Below, in pieces: positions 1 through 6,961 of a stretch of 46,217 nt of DNA. Source of the stretch: a bacterium (GTDB taxonomy: Bacteria > Patescibacteriota > Microgenomatia > UBA1400 > PJMF01); NCBI GenBank assembly GCA_017431625.1, contig JAFRKQ010000022.1:1-46217 (forward strand), written 5' to 3'. Position 1 is the first letter of the stretch; every line of letters begins with the position of its first letter. Under the pieces are notes generated by a model. It was not told the DNA's origin and did no database searches. It saw only the letters and a list, made by a program, of their open reading frames with translations. A program made the position numbers and the translations under genes.

Positions 1-1
1 T

Positions 2-571
2 CCGAGAACTTCTCAAGAAATTACTAATCCAGCCAGCCATATCAGAGAATGGGTGACACGGCCAGCAGATGATCAAATTATTGAAACTGGTAGTTCACTG
101 CGTGATTGGGTGAAACCACCAGAAAATGGCATAATTATGGAATCCGCGCCCGCTCCAGAACCCACGCCAGAACGACAAGCGGCCCCTACACCCGCGCAGA
201 TCAATGAAAGTATGCGCCGAGTGTTTGACGGCACCAGCAACTCCGACGAAACACCACGCATTCGCACCAAACGAGCGCGTACCAACAGCGGCAATGGTCG
301 CACCAGTCGCCGCCAGACATCACGCCGCCAACCAGCGGCTCGTCCGGCTACACCAGCGCGAGCACCGCAAAGACGCCCCGCATCGACACCAACTCCTGAG
401 CGACGAGCGCCAACGACACGCACCAGTCGCCGAGAAACACCCAGACCGCAGCGTACACCCGCAGAAATTGATGCCCGTTTTAAAGAATTAGCTGGACGCA
501 GTCAAAAATCTCAGGCAGAAGTCGATCGCCGCTTTGCAGAATTAACTCGTGGTCAAGGTCGCCGGCGCTAA
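2..571 (+). CDS. Arg/Pro/Thr-rich low-complexity protein, 5'-truncated by window edge
   Basis: Function not recognised. The frame is open to the left edge (first whole codon at base 2), so the real start lies outside the window; the GTG at 53 is only an internal candidate. The N-terminal part repeats a short motif (IREWVTRPADD, then LRDWVKPPENG). The middle, about residues 60-150, is disordered and dominated by Arg, Pro, Thr and Ala. The C-terminus again has a duplicated motif (RFKELAGRS, then RFAELTRGQ), followed by GRRR. The strong positive charge suggests nucleic acid or cell-wall binding, but that is inference. A strong terminator follows 22 nt after the stop. Confidence 0.6.
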   Translation, partial: PRTSQEITNPASHIREWVTRPADDQIIETGSSLRDWVKPPENGIIMESAPAPEPTPERQAAPTPAQINESMRRVFDGTSNSDETPRIRTKRARTNSGNGRTSRRQTSRRQPAARPATPARAPQRRPASTPTPERRAPTTRTSRRETPRPQRTPAEIDARFKELAGRSQKSQAEVDRRFAELTRGQGRRR

Positions 572-592
572 AACTTTCAAAGCTAGATCTCC

Positions 593-620
593 AAACCGCC
601 CGCAAAACGGGCGGTTTTTT
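593..620 (+). terminator. Rho-independent terminator
   Basis: Ten-bp stem AAACCGCCCG / CGGGCGGTTT with a short CAAAA loop and a T run, just after the Arg-rich protein gene. Confidence 0.9.
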
Positions 621-640
621 GAAGGATCATGGAAGAAATA

Positions 641-665
641 AAAAAGGCCGCAAAGCGGCCTTTTT
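641..665 (-). terminator. Bidirectional terminator, serves the tRNA-Ser transcript
   Basis: Perfect 11-bp stem AAAAAGGCCGC / GCGGCCTTTTT with an AAA loop. It has a U-tail in both directions and lies 14 nt past the 3' end of the minus-strand tRNA-Ser. Confidence 0.85.
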
Positions 666-679
666 AAAAGGTGATAGGG

Positions 680-765
680 CGGAGACACTGGGATTTGAAC
701 CCAGGAACCGGAATAACCGGTACAGGTTAGCAACCTGTTGCAATTGGCCACTATGCGATGTCTCC
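680..765 (-). tRNA. tRNA-Ser (anticodon GCU)
   Basis: Cloverleaf on the minus strand. The acceptor stem is GGAGACA / TGTCTCC, the anticodon arm ACAGG-TTGCTAA-CCTGT gives GCU, there is a long class II variable arm (ACCGG ... CCGGT), and the T-arm contains GGTTCAAATCC. The discriminator is G. The 3' CCA is not encoded, so it must be added by a nucleotidyltransferase. A TAAAAT box lies upstream on the minus strand. Confidence 0.95.
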
Positions 766-843
766 ACTTTTTTAGAACTCCCCTATTTTACCACAAAAAA
801 ACCATTTCTGGCGAGCAAAATCAATGGCCTAGGCTAAATAATT

Positions 844-893
844 AACGCAAATTTTGCGACAATAGTATATAATTACTGCATTTTTTGCAATAA
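844..893. repeat. CGCA/TGCG palindromes beside repeat copy 1
   Basis: AACGCAAATTTTGCGACAAT and a weaker GCATTTTTTGCAATAAT follow each other just outside the 80-bp repeat. Similar CGCAAATTTTGCG-type palindromes stand next to repeat copies 2, 8 and 10. Confidence 0.45.
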
Positions 894-896
894 TAA

Positions 897-978
897 TTTT
901 GTCCGCCTCGTGTACTCACAAAAATATATTGGCATACGGCCATTATTTTACTTTGTACGTACAATGTACTCACAAAAG
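897..978 (-). repeat. Modular palindromic repeat, copy 1 (inverted orientation)
   Basis: Read on the minus strand, the left arm is GTGAGTAC-ATT-GTACGTAC and the right arm is GTGAGTAC-ACG-AGGCGGAC, separated by an AT-rich core with AAATAATGGCCGTATGCC. This is the only copy in this orientation and the most diverged. The stop codon of the deaminase-like gene (970-972) is the TGA inside the arm's GTGAG. Confidence 0.85.
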
Positions 979-1821
979 TACTTGAATGATGTCCACACCA
1001 GCCGCTCGCAAAATCGCCTCGCCATCAATCAAATTGTAACCTTGATGATAATATAGCTTTTTTATGCCTGCTGCCGCAATTAACTTGGCGCAATTGGGGC
1101 AAGGAAAATCTGTCACCCACAAAGTGGCTCCAGCGGTCGAGACTCCCTGACAAGCAGCCAAAGCAATCACCCCCGCCTCGGCGTGAAGACTACTACCCAA
1201 TTCCCAATGCTGCCCACGGTGAAATTGACCGCGAATATCACCAACAATGTAGGGTGTTTGGTGCTCGGGCAAGTGTTGATTGAACGCCTGAAGTTGCTCA
1301 CCCGATGCTAACTGCAAAATTGCCCCCACCTGTCGCCAAAAATCACTACTCCCCTGCCCAAGCGCTTGTGCTTGATGCATGATTTTTTGCACTCTCACAT
1401 CAGTAGTAGTCGCTTGTTGGCTGGGCAAAGGTGTAGTTTTTTGGAGCGCTTTGGCTCGCGTCCAGCGCAAAAACACTGGTGATACCGTGATTTTTTCATC
1501 ACTAATGCCATGAGCGCGCAAATAAGCGGCCACCTCATCATCAGAGGCAATCACCGCTACCGACTCGGCCTGTAGCTGGTCACAAACAAGTGGCGTCAAA
1601 ATCTCAATGCGCTCAAAACGCTGACGAGTCAGTAAAAAATCCCGTATCAGCTCTATATCGAGAGCGTGTAGGTCTTTGTGTGTTGGTGCCTGTCTCACCA
1701 AATCTCGACCATCTAGTAAATACAACCTCTTGATCGACTCAAAACGGGCCAAAAGCTGCTCGTGACCGCGATGCCAAACCGGGGCATAAATCACCAGGAC
1801 TGAGTTTTTTTCGCGACTCAT
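970..1821 (-). CDS. dCMP/cytidine deaminase-like protein with nucleotidyltransferase-like N-terminal region
   Basis: About 283 aa. The C-terminal ~100 residues carry the zinc-dependent deaminase signature: HAEAGVIAL (zinc His and catalytic Glu) and FPCPNCAKLI (two zinc Cys), as in the ComEB/dCMP deaminase family that converts dCMP to dUMP. The first ~130 residues are extra for that family and contain VWHRGHEQLL, which resembles the HxGH motif of cytidylyltransferases, so a degenerate second domain is possible (inference). The ATG at 1821 is preferred over a TTG one codon earlier; it gives a TGATG junction with the upstream gene. The last codons and stop lie inside a dispersed repeat. Third gene of the topA operon. 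Confidence 0.8.
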   Translation of the reverse strand: MSREKNSVLVIYAPVWHRGHEQLLARFESIKRLYLLDGRDLVRQAPTHKDLHALDIELIRDFLLTRQRFERIEILTPLVCDQLQAESVAVIASDDEVAAYLRAHGISDEKITVSPVFLRWTRAKALQKTTPLPSQQATTTDVRVQKIMHQAQALGQGSSDFWRQVGAILQLASGEQLQAFNQHLPEHQTPYIVGDIRGQFHRGQHWELGSSLHAEAGVIALAACQGVSTAGATLWVTDFPCPNCAKLIAAAGIKKLYYHQGYNLIDGEAILRAAGVDIIQVLL

Positions 1822-2363
1822 CAATTAAAATCTTTCACTACTTCTTCAATTTGCGTCAAAAGTCTTTCCTTAAGATCACCAAGCAATTGCTTGGCCGTGC
1901 GAATTTGCATCAAGCGGATTTTGGCGCTGGTAGAAGTCGTAGCTTTGGGCTCTAAAACTTTGATTTGGCCGCAATATTTTTTGAGCTCTGCCAGTTGCTG
2001 GCTGGTATACGTGGCCTTGGTAGCCACCAATACATCAGGCCGAACCAGTTTGATCAGCTCCCACTTGGGTGCTGACAGCGGCTTGACCACCACATGATCC
2101 ACACTACTCAAGTAGGTCAGCATTTCCACGCGCTCATTCTCGGGGACAATCGGGCGCCCCTCACCTTTGCGCTCACGGACTTTTTCGTCCGAGTCCACCC
2201 CGACAATCAAGATGTCACCCTCTTTCTTGGCCGCTTCCAGATAGCGACCATGCCCCACATGAACCAAATCGTAAGTACCTTGAGTCAAGACAATACGGTA
2301 CTCCAAATCGCGATAGGCTTGAATCGCTTTTTTTACCTCCGGATAAGTCAAAATCTTTTTCAT
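1821..2363 (-). CDS. Cytidylyltransferase-fold protein (RfaE/HldE C-terminal-like nucleotidyltransferase)
   Basis: 180 aa. GTYDLVHVGHGRYLEAAK contains the HxGH nucleotide-binding motif, GRPIVPENERVEML matches the segment after it in the ADP-heptose synthase/glycerol-3-phosphate cytidylyltransferase group, and TSTSAKIR corresponds to the ISTTxIR phosphate-binding motif. The expected reaction joins a sugar- or polyol-phosphate to a nucleotide with release of pyrophosphate; the acceptor cannot be read from sequence. The ATG overlaps the topA stop by 4 nt (ATGA), so it is translationally coupled to topA and to the following deaminase. Confidence 0.85.
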   Translation of the reverse strand: MKKILTYPEVKKAIQAYRDLEYRIVLTQGTYDLVHVGHGRYLEAAKKEGDILIVGVDSDEKVRERKGEGRPIVPENERVEMLTYLSSVDHVVVKPLSAPKWELIKLVRPDVLVATKATYTSQQLAELKKYCGQIKVLEPKATTSTSAKIRLMQIRTAKQLLGDLKERLLTQIEEVVKDFN

Positions 2364-4666
2364 AAGCTCCCCTCGGCCGTTTTTTTCGTGGTTTTTTTGG
2401 CAGTTTTGACCGTGGACTTTTTGACTGTCGTTTTTTTGGTCGTCTTGGCAGTGGGTTTTTTGGCACTCAAGCGAGTTGTTTTTTTCTTGGTAGTGGTTTT
2501 TTTACTGGTCCGAGATGTTTTTTTGGCTTTGGCAGCTTTAGTCGCTGCCGATTTTTTTGCCTCTAGTGTCGCTTGACGCTTTTTTTTGCGCTCCTCGCGC
2601 TCAGCCTGCATCTGCGCCCACTGCTCTGGGGTGATTTTCAGATCTGGTGCTGGCTTGCTCCAGCTCGCCCAAGTACAATCAGGATAACGACTACAACCAT
2701 AAAATTTCTTACCCCAACGACTCGGTTTGAAAACCACATCGCCCTCACCGCACAGTGGGCAATGCTGCCCCTCGAGCTTTTCCTGGATATTTTCGCTATA
2801 TTTGCAATCAGGGAAACGAGAACACGAGCGGAACTTACCATATTTGCCCTGGCGGATCACAATTTCTCCACCCTCACTCGCGCCGCACTCGGGACACGGC
2901 TGACCAGTTTTTTCCACCGGGATTTGCACCCTTTCGGCCGCCTCCACTTCCTTAATTCCTTGACTAAAGGGGGTGTAAAACTCATGCAAAACTTTGGTCC
3001 AAGATTTTTCGCCCCGAGCGATATCATCAAGTTGTTCCTCCATATCAGCCGTGAAATCATATTCCATAAACTGATGTAAATTTTTGAGCAAAAAGTCAGA
3101 AACGGTGATCCCAACACTGGTGGCAAAAAACTTTTTTTGTTGACGCTCCACGTAGCCGCGGTCAATAATCACCGAAATAATCGAGGCGTAAGTGGACGGC
3201 CGACCAATGCCTAACTCCTCAAGTTTCTTGACAATTGAAGCGTCATTATAACGAGCTGGCGGTTGGGTAAACTTTTGTTCGGCCATTTCTTGGACAAAAT
3301 AAAGCGGCTGTCCTACCTGTAACTCGGGAATAATCTTATCCTCACTTTGAGCAAAAAGCTTGGTCCAGCCATCAAATCTCTTGATACTACCACTAGCGCG
3401 CAGCTCAGCTGTCTTTTGGCCATGCTTGGCCTCTAGCAAGACAGTAGTCTGATCGTAGCGCGCCTCACTCATCTGACAAGCCACAAAACGTCGCCAAATT
3501 AAGTCATAAAGTTTTTGGTGGCTGGCGGTCAATTTCCCCGAAACACCAGTAATATCTCGGACTTTGACGTCAGTGACCCGGATCGCCTCATGAGCTTCTT
3601 GCGCGTTTTTGGATTTTTTGGCAAAATGCCGCGGCTTTTCTGGTAAATATTCCTCTCCGTAGGCTTTTTGAATAAATCCACGCGCTGCAGCCACTGCCTT
3701 GGTGGAGAGATTGAATGAATCAGTGCGATGATAAGTAATCAAGCCATTTTCGTATAGCTGTTGGGCCAGAGTCATAGTCTGTTTGCTCGTCATTCCCAGG
3801 CGCGTCGCTGCCGCTTGTTGGAGTGTAGAAGTGGTAAAAGGCGGATACGAGCTGACTTTACGCTGTTTTTTGTCCACTTTGGTAACGCTAAACTCACCTT
3901 GCTGGAGTAATTGGACGATCGGGTCTACCTGATCTTTGATTTTGGGCTCATACTTCTTGCCGTCTACCCGAGTGACGCTCGCTAAAAAAACATTTTCCGG
4001 TAAATCGTTCTTTTTAAGTCGCTCTTTCAAGCTGTCTAGTGACTTAGCTATCGGTTTTTGACCCGCAGTTACACTCACTAATGCCCCTAATTCCCAAAAT
4101 TCTTCAGGTACAAAGGCAATTATCTCCTTTTCACGCTCGACTATCAAACGCAAGGCCACCGATTGTACCCGCCCCGCCGAAAGACCGCGACGGACTTTTT
4201 TCCACAAAATCGGTGACACTTGATAACCAACAATCCGATCCAACACCCGCCGGGCCTGCTGAGCATTGACCAGATCCAAATTGACCGTGCTTGGGTGGGC
4301 AATTGCTTCCTGGACCGCTTCCTTGGTGATTTCGTGAAAAGTCGCGCGTTTGAAATGACGCTGCTGCCCATCATCAGACAAGACCGACTGCAAGTGCCAG
4401 GCAATCGCCTCCCCTTCTCGATCAGGATCGGAAGCCAAATACACCTCATCAGCTTGAGATGCTAGTTGGCGCAAGCGCGAGACCACCTTTTTTTTGTCGG
4501 GCATAATCTCGTACTTGGGCGCAAAATCGTGCTCAAAATCAATATTAATGCCTGATTTGGGCAGATCCACAATGTGGCCAACACTCGACTCCACTTTGTA
4601 GCCACTACCCAAAAAACCAGTTAATTTGCGCGCTTTGGTAGGCGACTCCACAATGACCAATTTCAT
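2360..4666 (-). CDS. topA: DNA topoisomerase I
   Basis: 768 aa, type IA topoisomerase that relaxes negative supercoils. The Toprim domain starts at the first residues (MKLVIVESPTKARKL) with DPDREGEAIAWH. The catalytic tyrosine lies in GLITYHRTDSF. Two C-terminal C4 zinc ribbons follow (CPECG...CSRFPDC and CPLCG...CSRYPDC). The last ~75 residues are a Lys/Thr/Ala tail with repeated KKTT words, like a histone H1 tail. A GTG nine codons upstream would extend the frame, but it overlaps the -10 box, and the conserved N-terminus begins at the ATG at 4666. First gene of an operon with the next two genes. Confidence 0.97.
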   Translation of the reverse strand: MKLVIVESPTKARKLTGFLGSGYKVESSVGHIVDLPKSGINIDFEHDFAPKYEIMPDKKKVVSRLRQLASQADEVYLASDPDREGEAIAWHLQSVLSDDGQQRHFKRATFHEITKEAVQEAIAHPSTVNLDLVNAQQARRVLDRIVGYQVSPILWKKVRRGLSAGRVQSVALRLIVEREKEIIAFVPEEFWELGALVSVTAGQKPIAKSLDSLKERLKKNDLPENVFLASVTRVDGKKYEPKIKDQVDPIVQLLQQGEFSVTKVDKKQRKVSSYPPFTTSTLQQAAATRLGMTSKQTMTLAQQLYENGLITYHRTDSFNLSTKAVAAARGFIQKAYGEEYLPEKPRHFAKKSKNAQEAHEAIRVTDVKVRDITGVSGKLTASHQKLYDLIWRRFVACQMSEARYDQTTVLLEAKHGQKTAELRASGSIKRFDGWTKLFAQSEDKIIPELQVGQPLYFVQEMAEQKFTQPPARYNDASIVKKLEELGIGRPSTYASIISVIIDRGYVERQQKKFFATSVGITVSDFLLKNLHQFMEYDFTADMEEQLDDIARGEKSWTKVLHEFYTPFSQGIKEVEAAERVQIPVEKTGQPCPECGASEGGEIVIRQGKYGKFRSCSRFPDCKYSENIQEKLEGQHCPLCGEGDVVFKPSRWGKKFYGCSRYPDCTWASWSKPAPDLKITPEQWAQMQAEREERKKKRQATLEAKKSAATKAAKAKKTSRTSKKTTTKKKTTRLSAKKPTAKTTKKTTVKKSTVKTAKKTTKKTAEGSL

Positions 4667-4676
4667 AAGATAGCCA

Positions 4677-4682
4677 ATTATA
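4677..4682 (-). promoter_or_regulatory. -10 box of topA, leaderless arrangement
   Basis: TATAAT on the minus strand ends 10 nt before the topA ATG, leaving an RNA leader of at most a few nucleotides. Confidence 0.65.
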
Positions 4683-4751
4683 CCACCCTTCACTTAGTTT
4701 TTCCTTGCAAGATTTGCCAGAATAATGATCGCTATGTCCGCGCGAACTTTT

Positions 4752-4776
4752 TCCGCAAATTTTGCGTTAATAATAT
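4752..4776. repeat. CGCAAATTTTGCG palindrome beside repeat copy 2
   Basis: TCCGCAAATTTTGCGTTAAT followed by AATATT, 12 nt before the 80-bp repeat. Same motif class as at 844, 26238 and 31487. Confidence 0.45.
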
Positions 4777-4788
4777 TATGGGATAATA

Positions 4789-4869
4789 TTTGTACGCCTT
4801 TAAGGCTCACAAAATAAGATAATAACTATACATCAATATTTTTTTGTGAGTACAAGAGGCTCACAAAAA
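4789..4869 (+). repeat. Modular palindromic repeat, copy 2
   Basis: Left arm GTACGCCT-TTA-AGGCTCAC, right arm GTGAGTAC-AAG-AGGCTCAC, core with ATAATAACTATACATCAATA. It lies 6 nt past the dprA stop. Confidence 0.9.
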
Positions 4870-4875
4870 GTCACT

Positions 4876-6045
4876 TCACGACTTGAGCTGAGCTCGCCAG
4901 TAGCCATCATTGCCCCGGATGATTTCACCGCTCAGCTCCAAAAACCCCAAGGCTGTCAGCACCGGTGCCTGCGCTCCCAAAGCAGTACACACTCCTTCAG
5001 TATCGAGTTTTTGGCTCAAAACCAACGCGTAAACCTGATTTTGCCACGGATCACCAAAGTCAGGACAAGTCTGAGAAGTGGTAGCCGTTACCACTGGGGA
5101 GGCAATCGGCAGTGACACCGCGTGAACACCCGCCAGCAGCTGAATTTTACTCTCGCTTAAAGCCGTTAAAACCTCCTGACTGCTAGCCACTGGCAACGCT
5201 CCTTTTTTGATCAACTCTAGACAGCCTCGGCTTAATTCACTCATAATTGACCCAGGAACAGCGAGCACATCTCGACCGTAATCAAGTGCCAGCCTGGCTG
5301 TAATCAAACTCCCCGAATTGACTGCCGCCTCAATCACCAGCGTGAGGGCACTACTACCCGCCACCAAACGATTGCGTAAAGGAAAATGAAAAGGACGCGA
5401 CTGGCTCCAAGGTGCAAACTCGCTGACCAGGACCCCACCACTCGCAACAATCTCGTGTTTGAGTGCTGCCAAATTAGCCGGCCAGACATTATTCAGACCA
5501 TAGCCCAAAAAAGCCGCGGTGGGTATACCCAAACTCAAGGCTCGCCGGTGAGCCCACTCGTCTGCCCCCGTCATCATGCCTGAAATCACGACCAAATCCT
5601 GCCATTGCGGTGTAATTAGCTGCTCAATTGCTAGCTGTCCGTAAGCCGTCAGGGCTCGAGCACCCACTACCGCCACTCCCAGTCTCGAGAGGACTTCAAG
5701 GTGTCCTTGATAAAACAAAACTGGTGGCCAGTCGGGAATGTAGCGCAAAAGAGCAGGATAATCATGGTCATTAATATCCGCAATCTTGATTTGTTGGCGT
5801 GCTAAATGCTCGGCAAGGCGCGGCGACGGCCACTGATCACGCACCTGTCTGAGGGCTGATTGCTGTTTTGCGGGCACGTGTAAAAGCGGACACAATCTCT
5901 CGAGATCTTGCCAAAAATCTGCAATTGACAAGTGGTTGTTTTCCAACCACTGCCTTAAGTTTCGCATTTTATTCGCCCCTAAGGGCGATTGAGCGCACAA
6001 AAGACGGGCCCACAAAAGTCGCTCGCTGGTAGTCAATTTTGTCAT
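4876..6045 (-). CDS. dprA: DNA processing protein DprA
   Basis: 389 aa. DprA binds incoming single-stranded DNA during transformation and loads RecA. The Rossmann-like core is recognisable: LGVAVVGARALTAYG (GSRxxxxYG motif), VVISGMMTGADEWAH (variant of SGxAxGID), PLRNRLVAGSS, EAAVNSGSLITARLALDYG and VLAVPGS. The C-terminal ~90 residues fit the winged-helix extension of longer DprA proteins. The start is ATG 6045 with a GATAAT box 8 nt upstream and no Shine-Dalgarno. Competence proteins are common in CPR bacteria, which depend on salvaged nucleic acids; this role is inferred. Confidence 0.95.
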   Translation of the reverse strand: MTKLTTSERLLWARLLCAQSPLGANKMRNLRQWLENNHLSIADFWQDLERLCPLLHVPAKQQSALRQVRDQWPSPRLAEHLARQQIKIADINDHDYPALLRYIPDWPPVLFYQGHLEVLSRLGVAVVGARALTAYGQLAIEQLITPQWQDLVVISGMMTGADEWAHRRALSLGIPTAAFLGYGLNNVWPANLAALKHEIVASGGVLVSEFAPWSQSRPFHFPLRNRLVAGSSALTLVIEAAVNSGSLITARLALDYGRDVLAVPGSIMSELSRGCLELIKKGALPVASSQEVLTALSESKIQLLAGVHAVSLPIASPVVTATTSQTCPDFGDPWQNQVYALVLSQKLDTEGVCTALGAQAPVLTALGFLELSGEIIRGNDGYWRAQLKS

Positions 6046-6060
6046 CGCCCCCTATTATCT

Positions 6061-6236
6061 GAGTAATGTTTTCCAATGATTTCAAATTTTTGGACAAAGT
6101 GCCGATAATAATTTTTAATAATGACTATTATTACCTATAAATCAATATAAATTGCTATTATCAGACCCATATTTTGAGTGCTAAATTGGCTAATTTTCGT
6201 ATTTTTTTCGTGTATTATATTATAGGTCTATATATC
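6061..6236. other. AT-rich intergenic stretch
   Basis: No gene seen. AATAATGACTATTATTACCT followed by ATAAATCAATATAAATTG resembles the core of the 80-bp repeat without its arms, so it may be a decayed copy; this is weak. Confidence 0.25.
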
Positions 6237-6237
6237 A

Positions 6238-6265
6238 AAAAAAGAGCGGATACATCCGCTCTTTT
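6238..6265 (-). terminator. Rho-independent terminator
   Basis: Perfect stem AAAAGAGCGGA / TCCGCTCTTTT with a TACA loop and a T7 tail on the minus strand, 19 nt past the stop of the acidic protein gene. Confidence 0.9.
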
Positions 6266-6283
6266 CTCTCATTCTCATTTCCA

Positions 6284-6766
6284 TTAAGCTGCGGTGGGCG
6301 CTTGACCAAGCGTGTCCGCCTCATAAAGGTGAACAATAGCATCATAGTAGCGTCCGCCAGCAATCGCTGTTTTCGCCTCGCTGATGTGAGCCAAAACTTC
6401 AGCCTTGCCGGCATAAAGTTGTTCCATACCGGCAATCCGCTCATTAAGCAAATCTTCCTTGAGTTTCAAGGCCTTTTCCATCATAATCTCTTCAAGATCA
6501 GGAATTTTGGTCTCCAGATACTTGACAATTTCTTGCTGTTTGGTGAGTTGATCAGTATCGGGTCGCGAGACAATTTCCTCCAAGGGAGTCAACTCGTCCT
6601 CAGTCAATAACAGCTCCACGTCATTATCCAAAAAGTCATCCCAAACCACCTTTTGCAATTCGTCCAAGAAGCGCTCGCGCTCCTCATTGGTGCCGTCAGT
6701 ATCACCCACCAAGTCAAAAATGCTCTGATCTTCCAGTGTTTGTGAAATTTGTGCTGTCTCTGCCAT
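6284..6766 (-). CDS. Small acidic helical protein, CPR-type hypothetical
   Basis: 160 aa, no enzyme motif. The N-terminal half contains LDELQKVVWDDFLDNDVELL, resembling short uncharacterised domains common in Patescibacteria (DUF5663-like, from memory, unverified). The middle is a charged coiled-coil-like helix (IPDLEEIMMEKALKLKEDLL) and the end resembles a single TPR-like helix pair (AGGRYYDAIVHLYEADTL). The start is ATG 6766 with a GAGGAG site. It stands alone between its own promoter and terminator and is probably well expressed. Confidence 0.8.
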   Translation of the reverse strand: MAETAQISQTLEDQSIFDLVGDTDGTNEERERFLDELQKVVWDDFLDNDVELLLTEDELTPLEEIVSRPDTDQLTKQQEIVKYLETKIPDLEEIMMEKALKLKEDLLNERIAGMEQLYAGKAEVLAHISEAKTAIAGGRYYDAIVHLYEADTLGQAPTAA

Positions 6767-6809
6767 ATTTTCTCCTCATTTAATACTGATCGACTTTGTC
6801 GTCCTCAGT

Positions 6810-6839
6810 ATTATAGACGAAAGCTATCAGCTTGTCAAA
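6810..6839 (-). promoter_or_regulatory. Sigma70-type promoter
   Basis: TTGACA (6839-6834), 17-nt spacer, TATAAT (6815-6810) on the minus strand. Drives the acidic protein gene with a leader of about 40 nt. Confidence 0.85.
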
Positions 6840-6961
6840 CGACAACTTTTGTTTATCAATATGACGAAATATGGCAAATAAAACCCCAGCAAGAGCAATT
6901 TTGTTGTCTATGAGTCCAAACTGGGCGCGAGATTGGCCGTTTTTGTGTTACAATAGCCGAT

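Noticed and set aside
2094-3079. Plus-strand ORFs of 160 and 168 aa opposite the topA end and the cytidylyltransferase gene
   Set aside because: Hydrophobic V/F/L runs result from reading the Lys-rich topA tail in antisense.
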